Positions 17,678 through 28,346 of a stretch of 64,000 bases of DNA are shown in pieces (position 1 is the first letter of the stretch; each line of letters opens with the position of its first letter). The notes below the pieces were generated by a model. It made no database searches. It saw nothing but the letters and a program-made list of their open reading frames with translations, and was not told the origin of the DNA. Made by a program: the position numbers and the translations under genes. This DNA is from Serratia proteamaculans (lineage in GTDB: Bacteria; Pseudomonadota; Gammaproteobacteria; Enterobacterales; Enterobacteriaceae): NCBI RefSeq assembly GCF_008830365.1, contig NZ_WBKI01000001.1, forward strand, positions 620,001 through 684,000, written 5' to 3'.

Positions 17678-19880
17678 TAGCAATCAAATTAATTTTCAAA
17701 TAACAGGAAATACCACAGGTCTTAATAATGCCTTGAATCAAGGTACTACCGCACTTACCACATTTGGTAATCAAGCCGGTGGAGTACTCGGTAACACTGC
17801 TAGCATGTTTGAAAAATTCAATAAATCAATGAATGGTTTCGGTGGTGGCCTAGTTGGATTTGCCGGTGGTGCAGGGCTTGCAGTAGCTGGAATTACTAGC
17901 CTTGTCATGGCCTCAAATAACTATGTGCGTGAATTGAATGAAATTTCTAAAGCTTCCGGACTCTCTGTTGAAATGCTCCAAAAAATGGATAAAGCATTCT
18001 ATGGTGTTGGCCTTAATATGGAAAAGTACGCCGATATTAATAGGGATGTACTTGATCACCTTGGTGATGCATTTCGGGATGGTTCAGGTCCAGCCGAAGA
18101 TATGAAAGCATACGGGCTTAAGTTGCAGGACTTTAACAAGTACCTAAATCAGTCCGATGGTGGTATTAGAGCATTAGCCAATTCATTCTATGAAATGCAA
18201 AAGGCCGGCAAGAGTACTGCCGAAATCACCAACATGTTGGAAACTCTTGGTTCTGATGGCAGTAAACTAGTTGAAATCATGAAGCAGTACTCGAACGAAA
18301 CTGATCTGATGAATGCCATCCAAGAACAACATATCCAATTAACAGATGAGAATGCCCAAAAGTACGCCGAATTCGATAAGAAGGTGGACGCACTTAGTAC
18401 AACATTCCAGTTGTGGAAAGCTAATGCACTTGCCGGTACGGTTGATGAATTGAACGACATTCTTAATGTGATGAATTCATCAAAATGGACTAGCAATAAC
18501 TTCATTGAAATGATGAAGAAATTCTACTACGGCGGCGATACTGCATTTGCAAAATGGGCAAGAAATCTTGATGGTGTTCAAGAAGTAGGCTATTCAAATG
18601 CGGCGACAGAGCGATTAGAAAAACAAACTAATGAAATGATGAAGTTTGTTAAAGACAATACTCAGAAGGTAGCTCCGAAGGATGGTTGGGTAAACAAAGA
18701 GAAAGAAGCAAAAGACGCAGAAGCAGCACGAAAGAAACTAGAGTCAGCCGCTAAATCTGCCGCAGCAAAAGCAGAAGCCGCCGCTAAGGCAGCAGCAGCA
18801 AAGAGAGTACAGGCACAAAAGAACCTAGAACAGGCACTTAGCCAGATTGGTGAAACTGAGGGTGATATTCGAATTAAAGCCTTTGAACGCCAACAGAAAG
18901 AAATCCAAGACAAAATTAGGGAAAGTGCCAATACTCTTGGAATGACACAAGAGCAGCTCAACAAGCTACTTGGTCAGGCATCTAGCAGTACTTCAATGCA
19001 GAGGGCAAAACTCGCCGATGAAATGATCGGTCGTACTGACCCGAATCAAGACCTAAAAAGCCTTAATCAAAATCTTGGCGGCGGCCTCACTTTAAACCAA
19101 GGCCAGAAGTCTTATCTCGCAGACCAGCAATCACAACGTATCAATGGTGATAACCCATTTATGTATGATGGTACTGCACAGAAACAGGCTGAACTTGATG
19201 AAAAGTACAACCTTGAAATGCAACTCAATGAGAAGCTACTTGGTGGTACTGAGGACTATGAAAAGCGAAAAGCTCAAATAGAAGCACAGTATGCACGCCA
19301 ATCAATGGATTTAGCTACTGAGAATACTCGATCTCAAATGGCAATGATCAGTTCATCTGCCGGTGATCTCGGTACTATGTTAGCGGGAGTCTTTGGTGAA
19401 AGTTCTGGTGCAGCTAAGGCAGCATTTGCCGTACAAAAGGGCATTACGATTGCACAGACTGTATTAAGCATCCAAGCAGCATTGGCACAAGCACTAGCAA
19501 CACCTTTCCCGGCCTCATTGGCAGCGTATGCACAGATAGCCACTATGGGTGCCAGCATTATCAGTACTGCACGTGGAACTACTGCACAGGGACAAGCACA
19601 TAGTGGTATTGAGTCAGTACCTGGCTCTCTGGGTAAAGACAGTACTTGGATTCTACAGGCAGGGGAACGCGTAGTTAGTCGTGGACAGAATGAGCAACTT
19701 CAACAGTTCTTGGATAAAAGCGATTCTAATAAATCCAGTTCGAATGAGTACACGATCAATGCACCTTTAATCGTACAGGGTGATGTTAGTGAAGATGATG
19801 CGAAATTCAATGCAATGTTGAAGAAACACGCAAACTCTGTAAACCAAGCCGTAAGAAGTGCTCAGACCCGTAATACCTAA
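17667..19880 (+). CDS. Tape measure protein, 737 aa
   Basis: A long helical protein with a hydrophobic Gly-rich segment at about 62-85 (GFAGGAGLAVAGITSLVMA), an Ala/Lys-rich coiled coil at about 345-385, and a second hydrophobic segment near 590-640 (FAVQKGITIAQTVLSIQAAL). Length sets tail length; by the usual 0.15 nm per residue this predicts a tail of roughly 110 nm, which is inference. It is the largest gene after G/T, as in other siphoviruses. Confidence 0.85.
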   Translation: MANNSNQINFQITGNTTGLNNALNQGTTALTTFGNQAGGVLGNTASMFEKFNKSMNGFGGGLVGFAGGAGLAVAGITSLVMASNNYVRELNEISKASGLSVEMLQKMDKAFYGVGLNMEKYADINRDVLDHLGDAFRDGSGPAEDMKAYGLKLQDFNKYLNQSDGGIRALANSFYEMQKAGKSTAEITNMLETLGSDGSKLVEIMKQYSNETDLMNAIQEQHIQLTDENAQKYAEFDKKVDALSTTFQLWKANALAGTVDELNDILNVMNSSKWTSNNFIEMMKKFYYGGDTAFAKWARNLDGVQEVGYSNAATERLEKQTNEMMKFVKDNTQKVAPKDGWVNKEKEAKDAEAARKKLESAAKSAAAKAEAAAKAAAAKRVQAQKNLEQALSQIGETEGDIRIKAFERQQKEIQDKIRESANTLGMTQEQLNKLLGQASSSTSMQRAKLADEMIGRTDPNQDLKSLNQNLGGGLTLNQGQKSYLADQQSQRINGDNPFMYDGTAQKQAELDEKYNLEMQLNEKLLGGTEDYEKRKAQIEAQYARQSMDLATENTRSQMAMISSSAGDLGTMLAGVFGESSGAAKAAFAVQKGITIAQTVLSIQAALAQALATPFPASLAAYAQIATMGASIISTARGTTAQGQAHSGIESVPGSLGKDSTWILQAGERVVSRGQNEQLQQFLDKSDSNKSSSNEYTINAPLIVQGDVSEDDAKFNAMLKKHANSVNQAVRSAQTRNT

Positions 19881-19901
19881 ATCCTAAACTCTAAATATAT
19901 G

Positions 19902-19922
19902 GCCCCTTCACTGGGGCTTTTT
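19902..19922 (+). terminator. Terminator after the tape measure gene
   Basis: GCCCC (19902-19906) and GGGGC (19913-19917) with a 6-nt loop are followed by TTTTT. It may be partial, since the minor tail genes downstream belong to the same late region. Confidence 0.6.
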
Positions 19923-19982
19923 CATTGCTAAATATATCTAGAAGGAAACTTTATCCTGCAATGAGTAATCAAGGAAAATAAA

Positions 19983-21156
<1,174 letters not shown>

Positions 21157-21157
<1 letters not shown>

Positions 21158-21552
21158 TGGATTATAACGTAACAAATAAAATTGTTGATATTTGTTCTGA
21201 TGCTCTCGCAAAAGATTATGTACTTGGAACCAATGACTGCAATATTCTTTCTTTGAAAATATTAGATCTATTAGCTGGTACTGATTATGTCAGTACTTGT
21301 ACATATGACACTTTGCGAAAAGGCAAAAGCCAACTAAAGAAACTCGGTGTTGAGTACACATCGCAACTCATACTTCCACATGCCGAACAAACAGAATATC
21401 CAATTCCCGGTGATATTTGGATTGATGATGAAGACCCACTACAAATGAGTGTGTATGTAAGTAATCGGATTCTTGTAGTTGATGAAGGACATAACAAATT
21501 TAAATTGGATGTGCCACGGAATGGCAAGTTCTACAGAATAAAAAGGAAATAA
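21157..21552 (+). CDS. NlpC/P60-like tail assembly protein, 131 aa
   Basis: The stretch YVLGTNDCNILSLKILDLL resembles the catalytic Cys helix of NlpC/P60-type peptidases (G-x-x-DC). It occupies the place of lambda gpK. A clear catalytic His context is not seen; a His is present in VVDEGHNKF. It could cut peptidoglycan at the tail tip, or be a degenerate structural version. Confidence 0.55.
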
Positions 21553-21556
21553 TAAT

Positions 21557-24500
21557 ATGGGTAAAATTTCAGGCGGGGGAATATTAGGTTCGATTATAAC
21601 AGCCGTCGTTGTTGCAGCCGCCGTTTATTTTTCTGGTGGTACTGCCTTAGCCGCTATGGGATGGGGAGCCGCAGCAGGGGCAGCATCTCTTGTAAGCTCT
21701 TCAATGATGGCACAACTACCGGGATCGGCTACGGGTTATGGCGACTCGGCGACAAGTGTTAGTCGTTCGACATCTCCAGCAACAGGTATGCCAATTATAT
21801 ATGGTGGGCAATTCCCAGATAAAGATATAAATGGTAATGGTAGTTTCATTCAAACAGGTTCTATCGTTCCTTGGTTTAATATTCAAGATGATAGTTCACA
21901 ATATCTATTCACAGAACATGCAATTTCTATGGGGGGTGTAGCAAAGTACATTAATCAAATCTACATTGATGATGAGCCAATTCTAACTTCACCAATCACT
22001 ACAGAAGGCATCGTTGATAAAAACACATTCAATGAAAAGTACCGTGACATTCTTCAACTTGAAGTACGTTTTGGCGGTACGTATACAAATAGTAAATCAC
22101 TCCCAAAACAATATGCCGGGCCAAAATGGAATGACACATTCCTAGGTAATAATGTCGTAAGTATCAGTACTGTCATTAAAAAAACACAAGATTCTTTAGA
22201 GAATACAGTACTTGTTAATGATAACTATGTAATGATTGTTGAAATGAAAGGGCTAGAGATAATTGATCTAAATGATATGGTCAAACGTCCTTCAAGTAAT
22301 GCCCCTAGTCAAATCTACGACTACATGACGAACTCTATTTATGGAATGGGACTTGATCCTAATCTATTCGATCTGCCTTCATTCCGTAGTGCTGCACAGT
22401 ACTGCGTTTCAAATAATCTATGGTCTAATGGTGCTGTTTCATATCAAGAGTCATATAAAAGTAACATTGAGAAGATGTTACAGACCTTCGGTGGAATTAT
22501 GTATGTTCATGCCGGTAAGATTTTCATGACTCTCGACATTAAATCGTTACCGGTAGCTTCATTTGATGAAAGTACTATATTCGGAACTGTAAGCATTACG
22601 ACAAGTGGTAGTACTGATTATTATAACTGTATCGATGCATCATATAAGAATCCATATTCACGTTATGCAACAGATGTAATGCGTATTCCAAGTGATATCT
22701 CACAAGATGATGTTGTACGTAGTGATGGGAGAGTAATCGCTTTAGCAAGGGACTATACGTGGATTTATGACCAGACTCAGCTAAGCAAGTTAGTTAATGT
22801 TGAACTACTAAAATCTAGATACTCACAGAATACAATCTCATTTGTTACAAGTGAAGGTTGGGATCTTAAGGTATGGGATGTTATTAACATAAAGGTTAAT
22901 GAGTTTGGTATCAATGGGCAATATCGAGTACTAAGCAAAGACATTAGTACAAGCCAAGATTCCATAGGGTACTGCCAATTAACATGCGTTGAATATAATG
23001 CTGCAATGTATGATGGTAAAGATCCGGGCGTATGGTCTCCACCGGGGTCTATAACTGATAATGTGCTTGGTGTTAGTCCTCCTACTAACCTGCAAGTTAG
23101 CAAGAAGGGCGGTGTAGTTAATGGTCAGATTGTTATTATTGATTGGGATGCAAGCCCCGATCAATATCTAAGAGGTTACTACATTTACTATCGTGAAACC
23201 GGCACAACGGCTTGGTCATATGTGGGAAGTACTTCACCATATCAAACAGACTATGAGCTATTCGGGTTGGTTGCAGATGTAAAATATGACTTTGCAGTAG
23301 CTGCATATAACAATCTTGGATTCTTGAGTAATAAATTAACTGTGAATGGGCTTGTACCGGACTTTAATTTTACTTTGCCAGCTCCAACAGGTTTAACCCT
23401 AGTAAATGCTATGGACAGTGCTACCAGTACAGAATCAGCCGATTTCAATATTCAATGGAACGATCAAAGCAGCTTGATAATCAACGGTAAGCCGATGAGA
23501 GATTATCTTAAGTACTATGAAGTCACTGTATATGATTCGTCAAATACCAAGAGAAAGTCCTATTTGGTCACTGGTAACACCTTTAGCTATACGTTCGCAA
23601 TGAACCAAGGGGACTACACAGGCCGTCAAGTAACGTTCGGTGTTAAGGCTCAGGGCTTCAATGCTGGAACCTATTCGGATGAAACCAAGTTCACAGTGCA
23701 TAACCCGCAGGCTCCGTTGCTACAAGGTCTATCTATCAAATCGGGCATTGGTTCTTTGGTGTTCGAGTGGAGTGATTCAAATCGACCAATCGACTACGCC
23801 GGGATCATGTTCCAAGTCAGTGCTAGTGAAGATTTTAGTTCTGGCGTTCTGACATTCACAACCAATGCAGAATTCATGTACTGGGCGAGTGTCCCCGATG
23901 GTCAGTACTACATCCGGGCCGGTCAATATGATGTGTTCGGGTCTGCCGGGATCATGTGGACGGTTGCAGTACCGTACAAGCAACAAACATCCGTGCCGCA
24001 CTCACAGCTAAACGACGATGTGATTGATTGGATCATTGGGTCATCTGAGTTTGGACAAGTTAAACAAGAGATTATTGATGAGGCAGGTTATACCGGTTGG
24101 ACTGTGAGTGTGAACAACAATGGCTATGTATCGGGTATTGGGTTAGCTAACTCTGGGACAGAATCAGTATTCACAATCATTGCTGATAGGTTCAGTTTAA
24201 TTAGTTCTGGTTCAGCAGCAGAAAGTACTAAGGTCTACCCATTTGTTATACAGGGCGGTACTACCTACTTACAGAACGCCATGATCCAAAACGCCGCTAT
24301 AGGTACTGCACAGATTAAGGATCTGGCGGTCAGTAATGCCAAGATTGCCAATGCCAGTATCAACGCTGCAAAAATTATTGATGGCGAAATCACGAATGCG
24401 AAGATAGGTAACACTATCCAAAGTAACAACTACTCTCCAAATAGTGCAGGCTGGCAGATTAACAAAGATGGTACTTTCTATATCAATGGTAACTCTGGTG

Positions 24501-24580
24501 GTCGTATGGTTATAAATAATAACAGAATAGAAGTATACGATCAAAATAACGTATTACGCGTAAGAATGGGGCTTTGGTAA
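21557..24580 (+). CDS. Tail tip/host specificity protein, lambda J-like, 1007 aa
   Basis: It starts with a hydrophobic Gly/Ala-rich segment (about 10-50), as in lambda gpI/J. A conserved hub core with GMPIIYGG and TTEGIVDKNTFNEKYRDI-like stretches follows. Two fibronectin type III-like domains lie at about 510-700 (PTNLQVSKKGG, WDASPDQYLRGYYIYYRE). The C-terminus has the J-type pattern AKIANASINAAKI, followed by GWQINKDGTFYINGNSG. The protein forms the central tail fibre that recognises the receptor; the variable C-terminus likely sets host range. Confidence 0.88.
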   Translation: MGKISGGGILGSIITAVVVAAAVYFSGGTALAAMGWGAAAGAASLVSSSMMAQLPGSATGYGDSATSVSRSTSPATGMPIIYGGQFPDKDINGNGSFIQTGSIVPWFNIQDDSSQYLFTEHAISMGGVAKYINQIYIDDEPILTSPITTEGIVDKNTFNEKYRDILQLEVRFGGTYTNSKSLPKQYAGPKWNDTFLGNNVVSISTVIKKTQDSLENTVLVNDNYVMIVEMKGLEIIDLNDMVKRPSSNAPSQIYDYMTNSIYGMGLDPNLFDLPSFRSAAQYCVSNNLWSNGAVSYQESYKSNIEKMLQTFGGIMYVHAGKIFMTLDIKSLPVASFDESTIFGTVSITTSGSTDYYNCIDASYKNPYSRYATDVMRIPSDISQDDVVRSDGRVIALARDYTWIYDQTQLSKLVNVELLKSRYSQNTISFVTSEGWDLKVWDVINIKVNEFGINGQYRVLSKDISTSQDSIGYCQLTCVEYNAAMYDGKDPGVWSPPGSITDNVLGVSPPTNLQVSKKGGVVNGQIVIIDWDASPDQYLRGYYIYYRETGTTAWSYVGSTSPYQTDYELFGLVADVKYDFAVAAYNNLGFLSNKLTVNGLVPDFNFTLPAPTGLTLVNAMDSATSTESADFNIQWNDQSSLIINGKPMRDYLKYYEVTVYDSSNTKRKSYLVTGNTFSYTFAMNQGDYTGRQVTFGVKAQGFNAGTYSDETKFTVHNPQAPLLQGLSIKSGIGSLVFEWSDSNRPIDYAGIMFQVSASEDFSSGVLTFTTNAEFMYWASVPDGQYYIRAGQYDVFGSAGIMWTVAVPYKQQTSVPHSQLNDDVIDWIIGSSEFGQVKQEIIDEAGYTGWTVSVNNNGYVSGIGLANSGTESVFTIIADRFSLISSGSAAESTKVYPFVIQGGTTYLQNAMIQNAAIGTAQIKDLAVSNAKIANASINAAKIIDGEITNAKIGNTIQSNNYSPNSAGWQINKDGTFYINGNSGGRMVINNNRIEVYDQNNVLRVRMGLW

Positions 24581-24870
24581 TGGCACAGGGTTTACAAGCT
24601 TGGAACGGTTCCGGGCAAATGGTCGCCGACATTGGCGACTATTCAATGAGATATGCAGGGACAGTTAATTTTAATGCCACCGCCGGAACTACTTCTTGGT
24701 GGGTTCCCTTTGGTGGTATGCGGCCCAATGGATGGATAGCAGTTCAAGTAGGGTTATATTATAGAACATACAGTTGTATTCCCAGTACAGATGGTTTTAC
24801 CCTCCGATATCTTCCAACAGGACATGGTACCGCAGAGACAATAACAATAGAGGTGTATACTTTTGCATGA
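24580..24870 (+). CDS. Small tail appendage protein, 96 aa
   Basis: It begins MAQGLQAWNGSGQMVADIGD directly after J with an overlapping TAATG. The N-terminal pattern (G-x-Q-x-x-N-x-x-G) recurs in the next protein (GFQVFNTAGNQ), so the two are probably related tip appendages. Small proteins of this type often follow J in enterobacterial siphoviruses. Function unknown. Confidence 0.55.
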   Translation: MAQGLQAWNGSGQMVADIGDYSMRYAGTVNFNATAGTTSWWVPFGGMRPNGWIAVQVGLYYRTYSCIPSTDGFTLRYLPTGHGTAETITIEVYTFA

Positions 24871-25508
24871 GTGGATTTCAAGTTTTTAATACGGCAGGGA
24901 ATCAAATTATTGATTCAAATACCAAAGGCACGGCATTCAGTACTGAAATAGGTTTTCCAGCACTTACAGACATTGGTTTCTTCTTAATCAATAGTCAGTT
25001 TGGAAATGGAAGTACTCTAGGTATCCTTTCACAGACATTCCCCCTTGATGCTGGCCTTACTTGGTTTAGGTTCAACCGGGGAAGTTATTGTATGCCGGGT
25101 GCCTTGCTGTTTGAGGGCAACAGTGGGCAGTTCATGAGAACAACAGCTAATGGACAACTTCAAAGTGGCTATCTGGATGTGTTTGACGGTGGTGGAAGGC
25201 TAGTATGGAGTGCGGCAAGTGCCGGTACTATGCCTCGTATTGTCGATTTTATTGATGTACCCGCAGGATTTGATCTACAGGATACCGTGTTAACAAAACC
25301 GATTGGTTTTAATCCGTGGATTTGCATTAGCCAAATGCCAGCTAACGTGTCATTCGATGGTACAGCGGGTGGTTATTCAGGTTTTCAGACTCGATGGACT
25401 GGGAGTAGTGTTCAACTCACTTATGTATCTCGAGCACAAAATACTTTTTCATATTCTGTTGGTACTGGTGGTTTTAGGATCGCGTTAGCTACTTTCACTG
25501 GATACTAA
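24867..25508 (+). CDS. Tail appendage protein (DUF6453-like), 213 aa
   Basis: ATG 24867 overlaps the previous stop (ATGA), so it is preferred over the longer frame. The sequence starts MSGFQVFNTAGNQIIDSN and is beta-rich and low in charge, as expected of a receptor-binding or decoration domain. It is the last structural gene before the lysis module. Confidence 0.55.
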   Translation: MSGFQVFNTAGNQIIDSNTKGTAFSTEIGFPALTDIGFFLINSQFGNGSTLGILSQTFPLDAGLTWFRFNRGSYCMPGALLFEGNSGQFMRTTANGQLQSGYLDVFDGGGRLVWSAASAGTMPRIVDFIDVPAGFDLQDTVLTKPIGFNPWICISQMPANVSFDGTAGGYSGFQTRWTGSSVQLTYVSRAQNTFSYSVGTGGFRIALATFTGY

Positions 25509-25539
25509 ATACAGTAGTACAATAATAAAGGAAATACTT

Positions 25540-25788
25540 ATGGGTTCTGAATGGTTAATAACCGTTGTAATAATTCCTATTGTTGTGTTTTTATTCAAGG
25601 GTTACTTCCGTCATCAAAAGAACTTCAATGATAGAATTTCAGTACTTGAACAGAAAGTACAAGTTGTAGAACTTACAATTTTAGATCTTCGTGATGATGT
25701 TGAAGAAATCAAGAAAATCAAAGACGATCTAAGTGATGTTAAGTTAGACATTAGAGAAATTAAAACACTACTAAACAATAGCAAATAA
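25540..25788 (+). CDS. Single-TM coiled-coil protein (lysis-associated?), 82 aa
   Basis: Residues 5-22 (WLITVVIIPIVVFLFKGYF) form a membrane helix, followed by a heptad-rich coiled coil to the end. This plan resembles XhlA-like or DUF2730-type small proteins beside holins. It precedes the lysozyme gene and ends at a strong terminator. Confidence 0.5.
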   Translation: MGSEWLITVVIIPIVVFLFKGYFRHQKNFNDRISVLEQKVQVVELTILDLRDDVEEIKKIKDDLSDVKLDIREIKTLLNNSK

Positions 25789-25793
25789 TATAG

Positions 25794-25817
25794 GGCATCA
25801 TTTCGATGCCTTTTTTT
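25794..25817 (+). terminator. Rho-independent terminator before the lysozyme gene
   Basis: GGCATC (25794-25799) and GATGCC (25805-25810) with a 5-nt loop are followed by seven T. Confidence 0.8.
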
Positions 25818-25851
25818 GTGTCTTCCATAAATAAAGTAAATGGAGGTCACA

Positions 25852-26304
25852 ATGGACTTAGTGAATAAATTAAAAGAATATGAAGGTACTAAAGCGTACC
25901 AAACAAAATTGAAGTATTTCCGTGAGGGTAAGTTTTATCCGTATAAAGATAGTCGTGGTTATCTAACTATTGGCTACGGACATCTTGTACTAGCTAATGA
26001 AAACTACTCACAGGGTTTAACAGAGCAACAGGCAGATACATTACTTGATAAAGATATTGCCATTGCACGTAGAGGCGTAGAAGCATTAAAACTAAATCTA
26101 CCGAGTGATTCACGTTGGAATGATTTTCTAGTACTAATGGTGTTCCAATTAGGTCTAACGAAGACAAGAGGGTTTAAGAGATTCTTGGCGGCGTTGAGCA
26201 ATAAGAACTATGCAACTGCCATTCTTGAAGTGAAAGACTCTCAGTGGTATCGCCAAACACCAAACCGCGTTGATTCAATGATTACCTATGTAGTTAGGGG
26301 GTAA
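25852..26304 (+). CDS. Endolysin, T4-type lysozyme (GH24), 150 aa
   Basis: A muramidase that cleaves host peptidoglycan at lysis. The catalytic triad layout is visible: Glu in LKEYEGTKAY, then YPYKDSRGYLTIGYGH supplying Asp and Thr. Residues farther on (QTPNRVDSMITYVV) match the conserved T4-lysozyme C-terminal helix. GGAGG lies 5 nt before ATG 25852, favouring it over the ATG at 25840. No signal-anchor is seen, so export depends on the holin. Confidence 0.9.
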   Translation: MDLVNKLKEYEGTKAYQTKLKYFREGKFYPYKDSRGYLTIGYGHLVLANENYSQGLTEQQADTLLDKDIAIARRGVEALKLNLPSDSRWNDFLVLMVFQLGLTKTRGFKRFLAALSNKNYATAILEVKDSQWYRQTPNRVDSMITYVVRG

Positions 26305-26307
26305 TCT

Positions 26308-26745
26308 ATGAACAACAACGACAGTGAATGGACAATGTTCAGCCCCGACTTCTCTATTGATGATGTACCCGAATGTGCAGCATTTGTGTATCTTATTCAG
26401 TTCCCCGGTACTGGGGAGTACTATATAGGTGTTAAACAAACCTATAAAGGACTCAAAGACATTAAGAAAAGGTCTAACGATACCAAAGACTCAAATTGGC
26501 CTATCTATACCAGTAGTAGCAAAGTTGTTAATCAGTACATCTGTGAAGGGCATAACTATAAGAAACAAATCCTATGGTGTTTCCCTACGGTACAGCAAGC
26601 GGTGAACTGTGAGACCGTGTTGATTAGTCTGTTCGGTACTCAATGGGGTTGTCTCAATAAGGCAATAATGACCAAATCAAGATTGCACAAAGATAATGGT
26701 GAGCAATTCAACATTATTCAAGAGATAGTAGGGTGGTTATCATGA
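26308..26745 (+). CDS. GIY-YIG-like nuclease-family protein, 145 aa
   Basis: The stretch AAFVYLIQFPGTGEYYIGVK has the two-strand GIY...YIG signature (VYLI ... YYIG). A following basic region and a conserved Glu (NCETVLISLFG) fit the family's metal site. Phages carry such proteins as homing endonucleases (Seg type) or DNA-processing enzymes. The short length and lack of a clear DNA-binding domain leave the role open. It sits between endolysin and unknown genes. Confidence 0.55.
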   Translation: MNNNDSEWTMFSPDFSIDDVPECAAFVYLIQFPGTGEYYIGVKQTYKGLKDIKKRSNDTKDSNWPIYTSSSKVVNQYICEGHNYKKQILWCFPTVQQAVNCETVLISLFGTQWGCLNKAIMTKSRLHKDNGEQFNIIQEIVGWLS

Positions 26746-27320
26746 GGTTTCAAGGAACGATAACGGGTATACCACAGGCAAGGGTATACCTTAATCAACA
26801 GGGGCAGAGAGCTGGACAGAACTTTCTAAAGGAAGTATCCAACAGGGCAAGGCGTCTTGCCAATCAAATGCAAATTGATATGAATGCTGCAATTGCCGGT
26901 GGGCCAGTACCATTTACAAGTAATGCAATTCTTTTTAGATTCAAAAGAACAAGTACAGGTGCAGTTAATGAAATCATAGTGAAGGATTATCAGGCCAAGT
27001 ACTTGCACGATATTATTGTGAAACCACGCAATCAAGTAAAGATAGTTCCTACATCGGTTGCAAAACTCACTGCACAGGGGAACATCAGTGCAATGAAATC
27101 TGGCATTAGGAACGGTAAATATAAAATAGTAGATTCGGGTGGGAAGAAACGAATGATTGATACTACAAAGAAAGGTAAGAAAAACCGTTCTAAACGTGTT
27201 GTCGGTGTTCGTGAGGTTAAGAAACGTAAAATGGTTTATGACTTTTACGCAAACGCCGAAGCCGGGGCACGTCTTATTTTATCTGACCTACAAGGCCAAT
27301 ATATCTTTCGGAGAATGTAA
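26742..27320 (+). CDS. Basic phage protein, 192 aa
   Basis: Starts MRFQGTITGIPQARVYLNQQ, overlapping the previous stop. It is strongly basic in the C-terminal third (KKGKKNRSKRVVGVREVKKRK). The N-terminal two-thirds resembles minor tail Z/HK97 gp10-like proteins by composition and helical pattern, but the position among lysis genes is unusual. I do not assign a function. Confidence 0.45.
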   Translation: MRFQGTITGIPQARVYLNQQGQRAGQNFLKEVSNRARRLANQMQIDMNAAIAGGPVPFTSNAILFRFKRTSTGAVNEIIVKDYQAKYLHDIIVKPRNQVKIVPTSVAKLTAQGNISAMKSGIRNGKYKIVDSGGKKRMIDTTKKGKKNRSKRVVGVREVKKRKMVYDFYANAEAGARLILSDLQGQYIFRRM

Positions 27321-27674
27321 ATGATAATGCAAGACCAACACTATGAAGATGACACACGTTCAATTCTAATTAATGATTTAGTACCAGATGGTAACTCACT
27401 ACCTACTAATATTTGTTTTCTTGGTCAGAAGTACAAGAAACTATTAAAGCAACAACTAAAGCTAATTAATGAAGAACTTGAAATGAAAGTTGATGTACAA
27501 GAAACAATGAATATCATCTTTGAGAAAGAACAACAACTAGAACTTGGAAGCATGTACCAATGGTCATTGTTTGACGTTGAACGAAATATCATTGTCATTG
27601 ATAAAACAAAATTGTTCGTCAAGGCTAAGTGCTTCTGGGTTTATTCAACTGGGATACTAAAATGTTTGGAATAG
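27321..27674 (+). CDS. Hypothetical phage protein, 117 aa
   Basis: A soluble acidic protein with no recognised motif. Its end overlaps the holin start by 13 nt, so it belongs to the lysis operon by translation coupling. It could be a regulator of lysis timing or an unrelated cargo. Confidence 0.5.
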   Translation: MIMQDQHYEDDTRSILINDLVPDGNSLPTNICFLGQKYKKLLKQQLKLINEELEMKVDVQETMNIIFEKEQQLELGSMYQWSLFDVERNIIVIDKTKLFVKAKCFWVYSTGILKCLE

Positions 27675-27958
27675 GAACGATCATAGATTTGATCAAGACT
27701 GGTTTCAGTTTCTTCCAGAAAAAGGAACAAGGTAAGGCCGAATTAGATGCACAAAATAGTCATGAACAAAATCAAATTACACTCGAAGAAACTCGTAAGG
27801 GTTTCACTTGGCGGCAGGCTTTGGGGTATGTCCTAACGTTTATTGTGGCATGGAATTACGTGATTCTACCAGTACTGATGGTCTGTGGGTTAGTACTCCC
27901 GCCAATACCACTTGATGATGTATGGCGGGTACTGATAGTATTGATTGGTGGTAGTTAA
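27662..27958 (+). CDS. Holin, 3-TM GTA-holin-like, 98 aa
   Basis: An N-terminal hydrophobic helix (FGIGTIIDLIKTGFSFF) is followed by a charged loop. Two further membrane segments (LGYVLTFIVAWNYVILPVLM and the Val/Leu-rich C-terminus) end the protein. The motif TWRQALGYVLTFIVAWNYVI resembles holins of the gene-transfer-agent 3-TM family. It would release the lysozyme. Confidence 0.65.
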   Translation: MFGIGTIIDLIKTGFSFFQKKEQGKAELDAQNSHEQNQITLEETRKGFTWRQALGYVLTFIVAWNYVILPVLMVCGLVLPPIPLDDVWRVLIVLIGGS

Positions 27959-27992
27959 TTATTTTTTATATAGCACGAATATTGGAGGGGCT

Positions 27993-28268
27993 ATGTCAGA
28001 TGAAAACGATACGCGTTCGAAGGACGAGCTGATAAAAGATATAATTTCTAAAGCAAAGCTTCTCGCTACTGTTGATTTTGAAAAGTTAGAGTCAGAAGGT
28101 GTGATAGGAAAAGTTAGAGGTGGTTATCTCGTAAAAAAACACTCACTTCTACCCGAAGTGGCTATGAAATATTTAGTGAAGTCTATAACTCCTACAAAAA
28201 CTGGCACAAAAGTATTGCTTTTTAAGCCACCTAAGAGTTTCATTGATTTATCAAGGAAAAGTGAATAA
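27993..28268 (+). CDS. Hypothetical phage protein, 91 aa
   Basis: The ATG at 27993 has GGAGGGG 5 nt upstream. It encodes a small charged protein (MSDENDTRSKDELIKDIISK), with no recognised family. It is the last + strand phage gene, followed by the bidirectional terminator. Confidence 0.5.
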   Translation: MSDENDTRSKDELIKDIISKAKLLATVDFEKLESEGVIGKVRGGYLVKKHSLLPEVAMKYLVKSITPTKTGTKVLLFKPPKSFIDLSRKSE

Positions 28269-28305
28269 TTTGATATTTGTTGCGACAACGCTTAAATTTC
28301 ACGAT

Positions 28306-28328
28306 TGAGGCTTTTTTTAAAAGCCTCA
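28306..28328. terminator. Bidirectional terminator at the end of the phage late region
   Basis: TGAGGCTTTT (28306-28315) and AAAAGCCTCA (28319-28328) form a perfect 10-bp stem with A/T-rich ends that give U runs in both directions. It separates the lysis operon from the convergent 331-aa gene. Confidence 0.8.
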
Positions 28329-28346
28329 TTTGGAAACTTATGAAAT

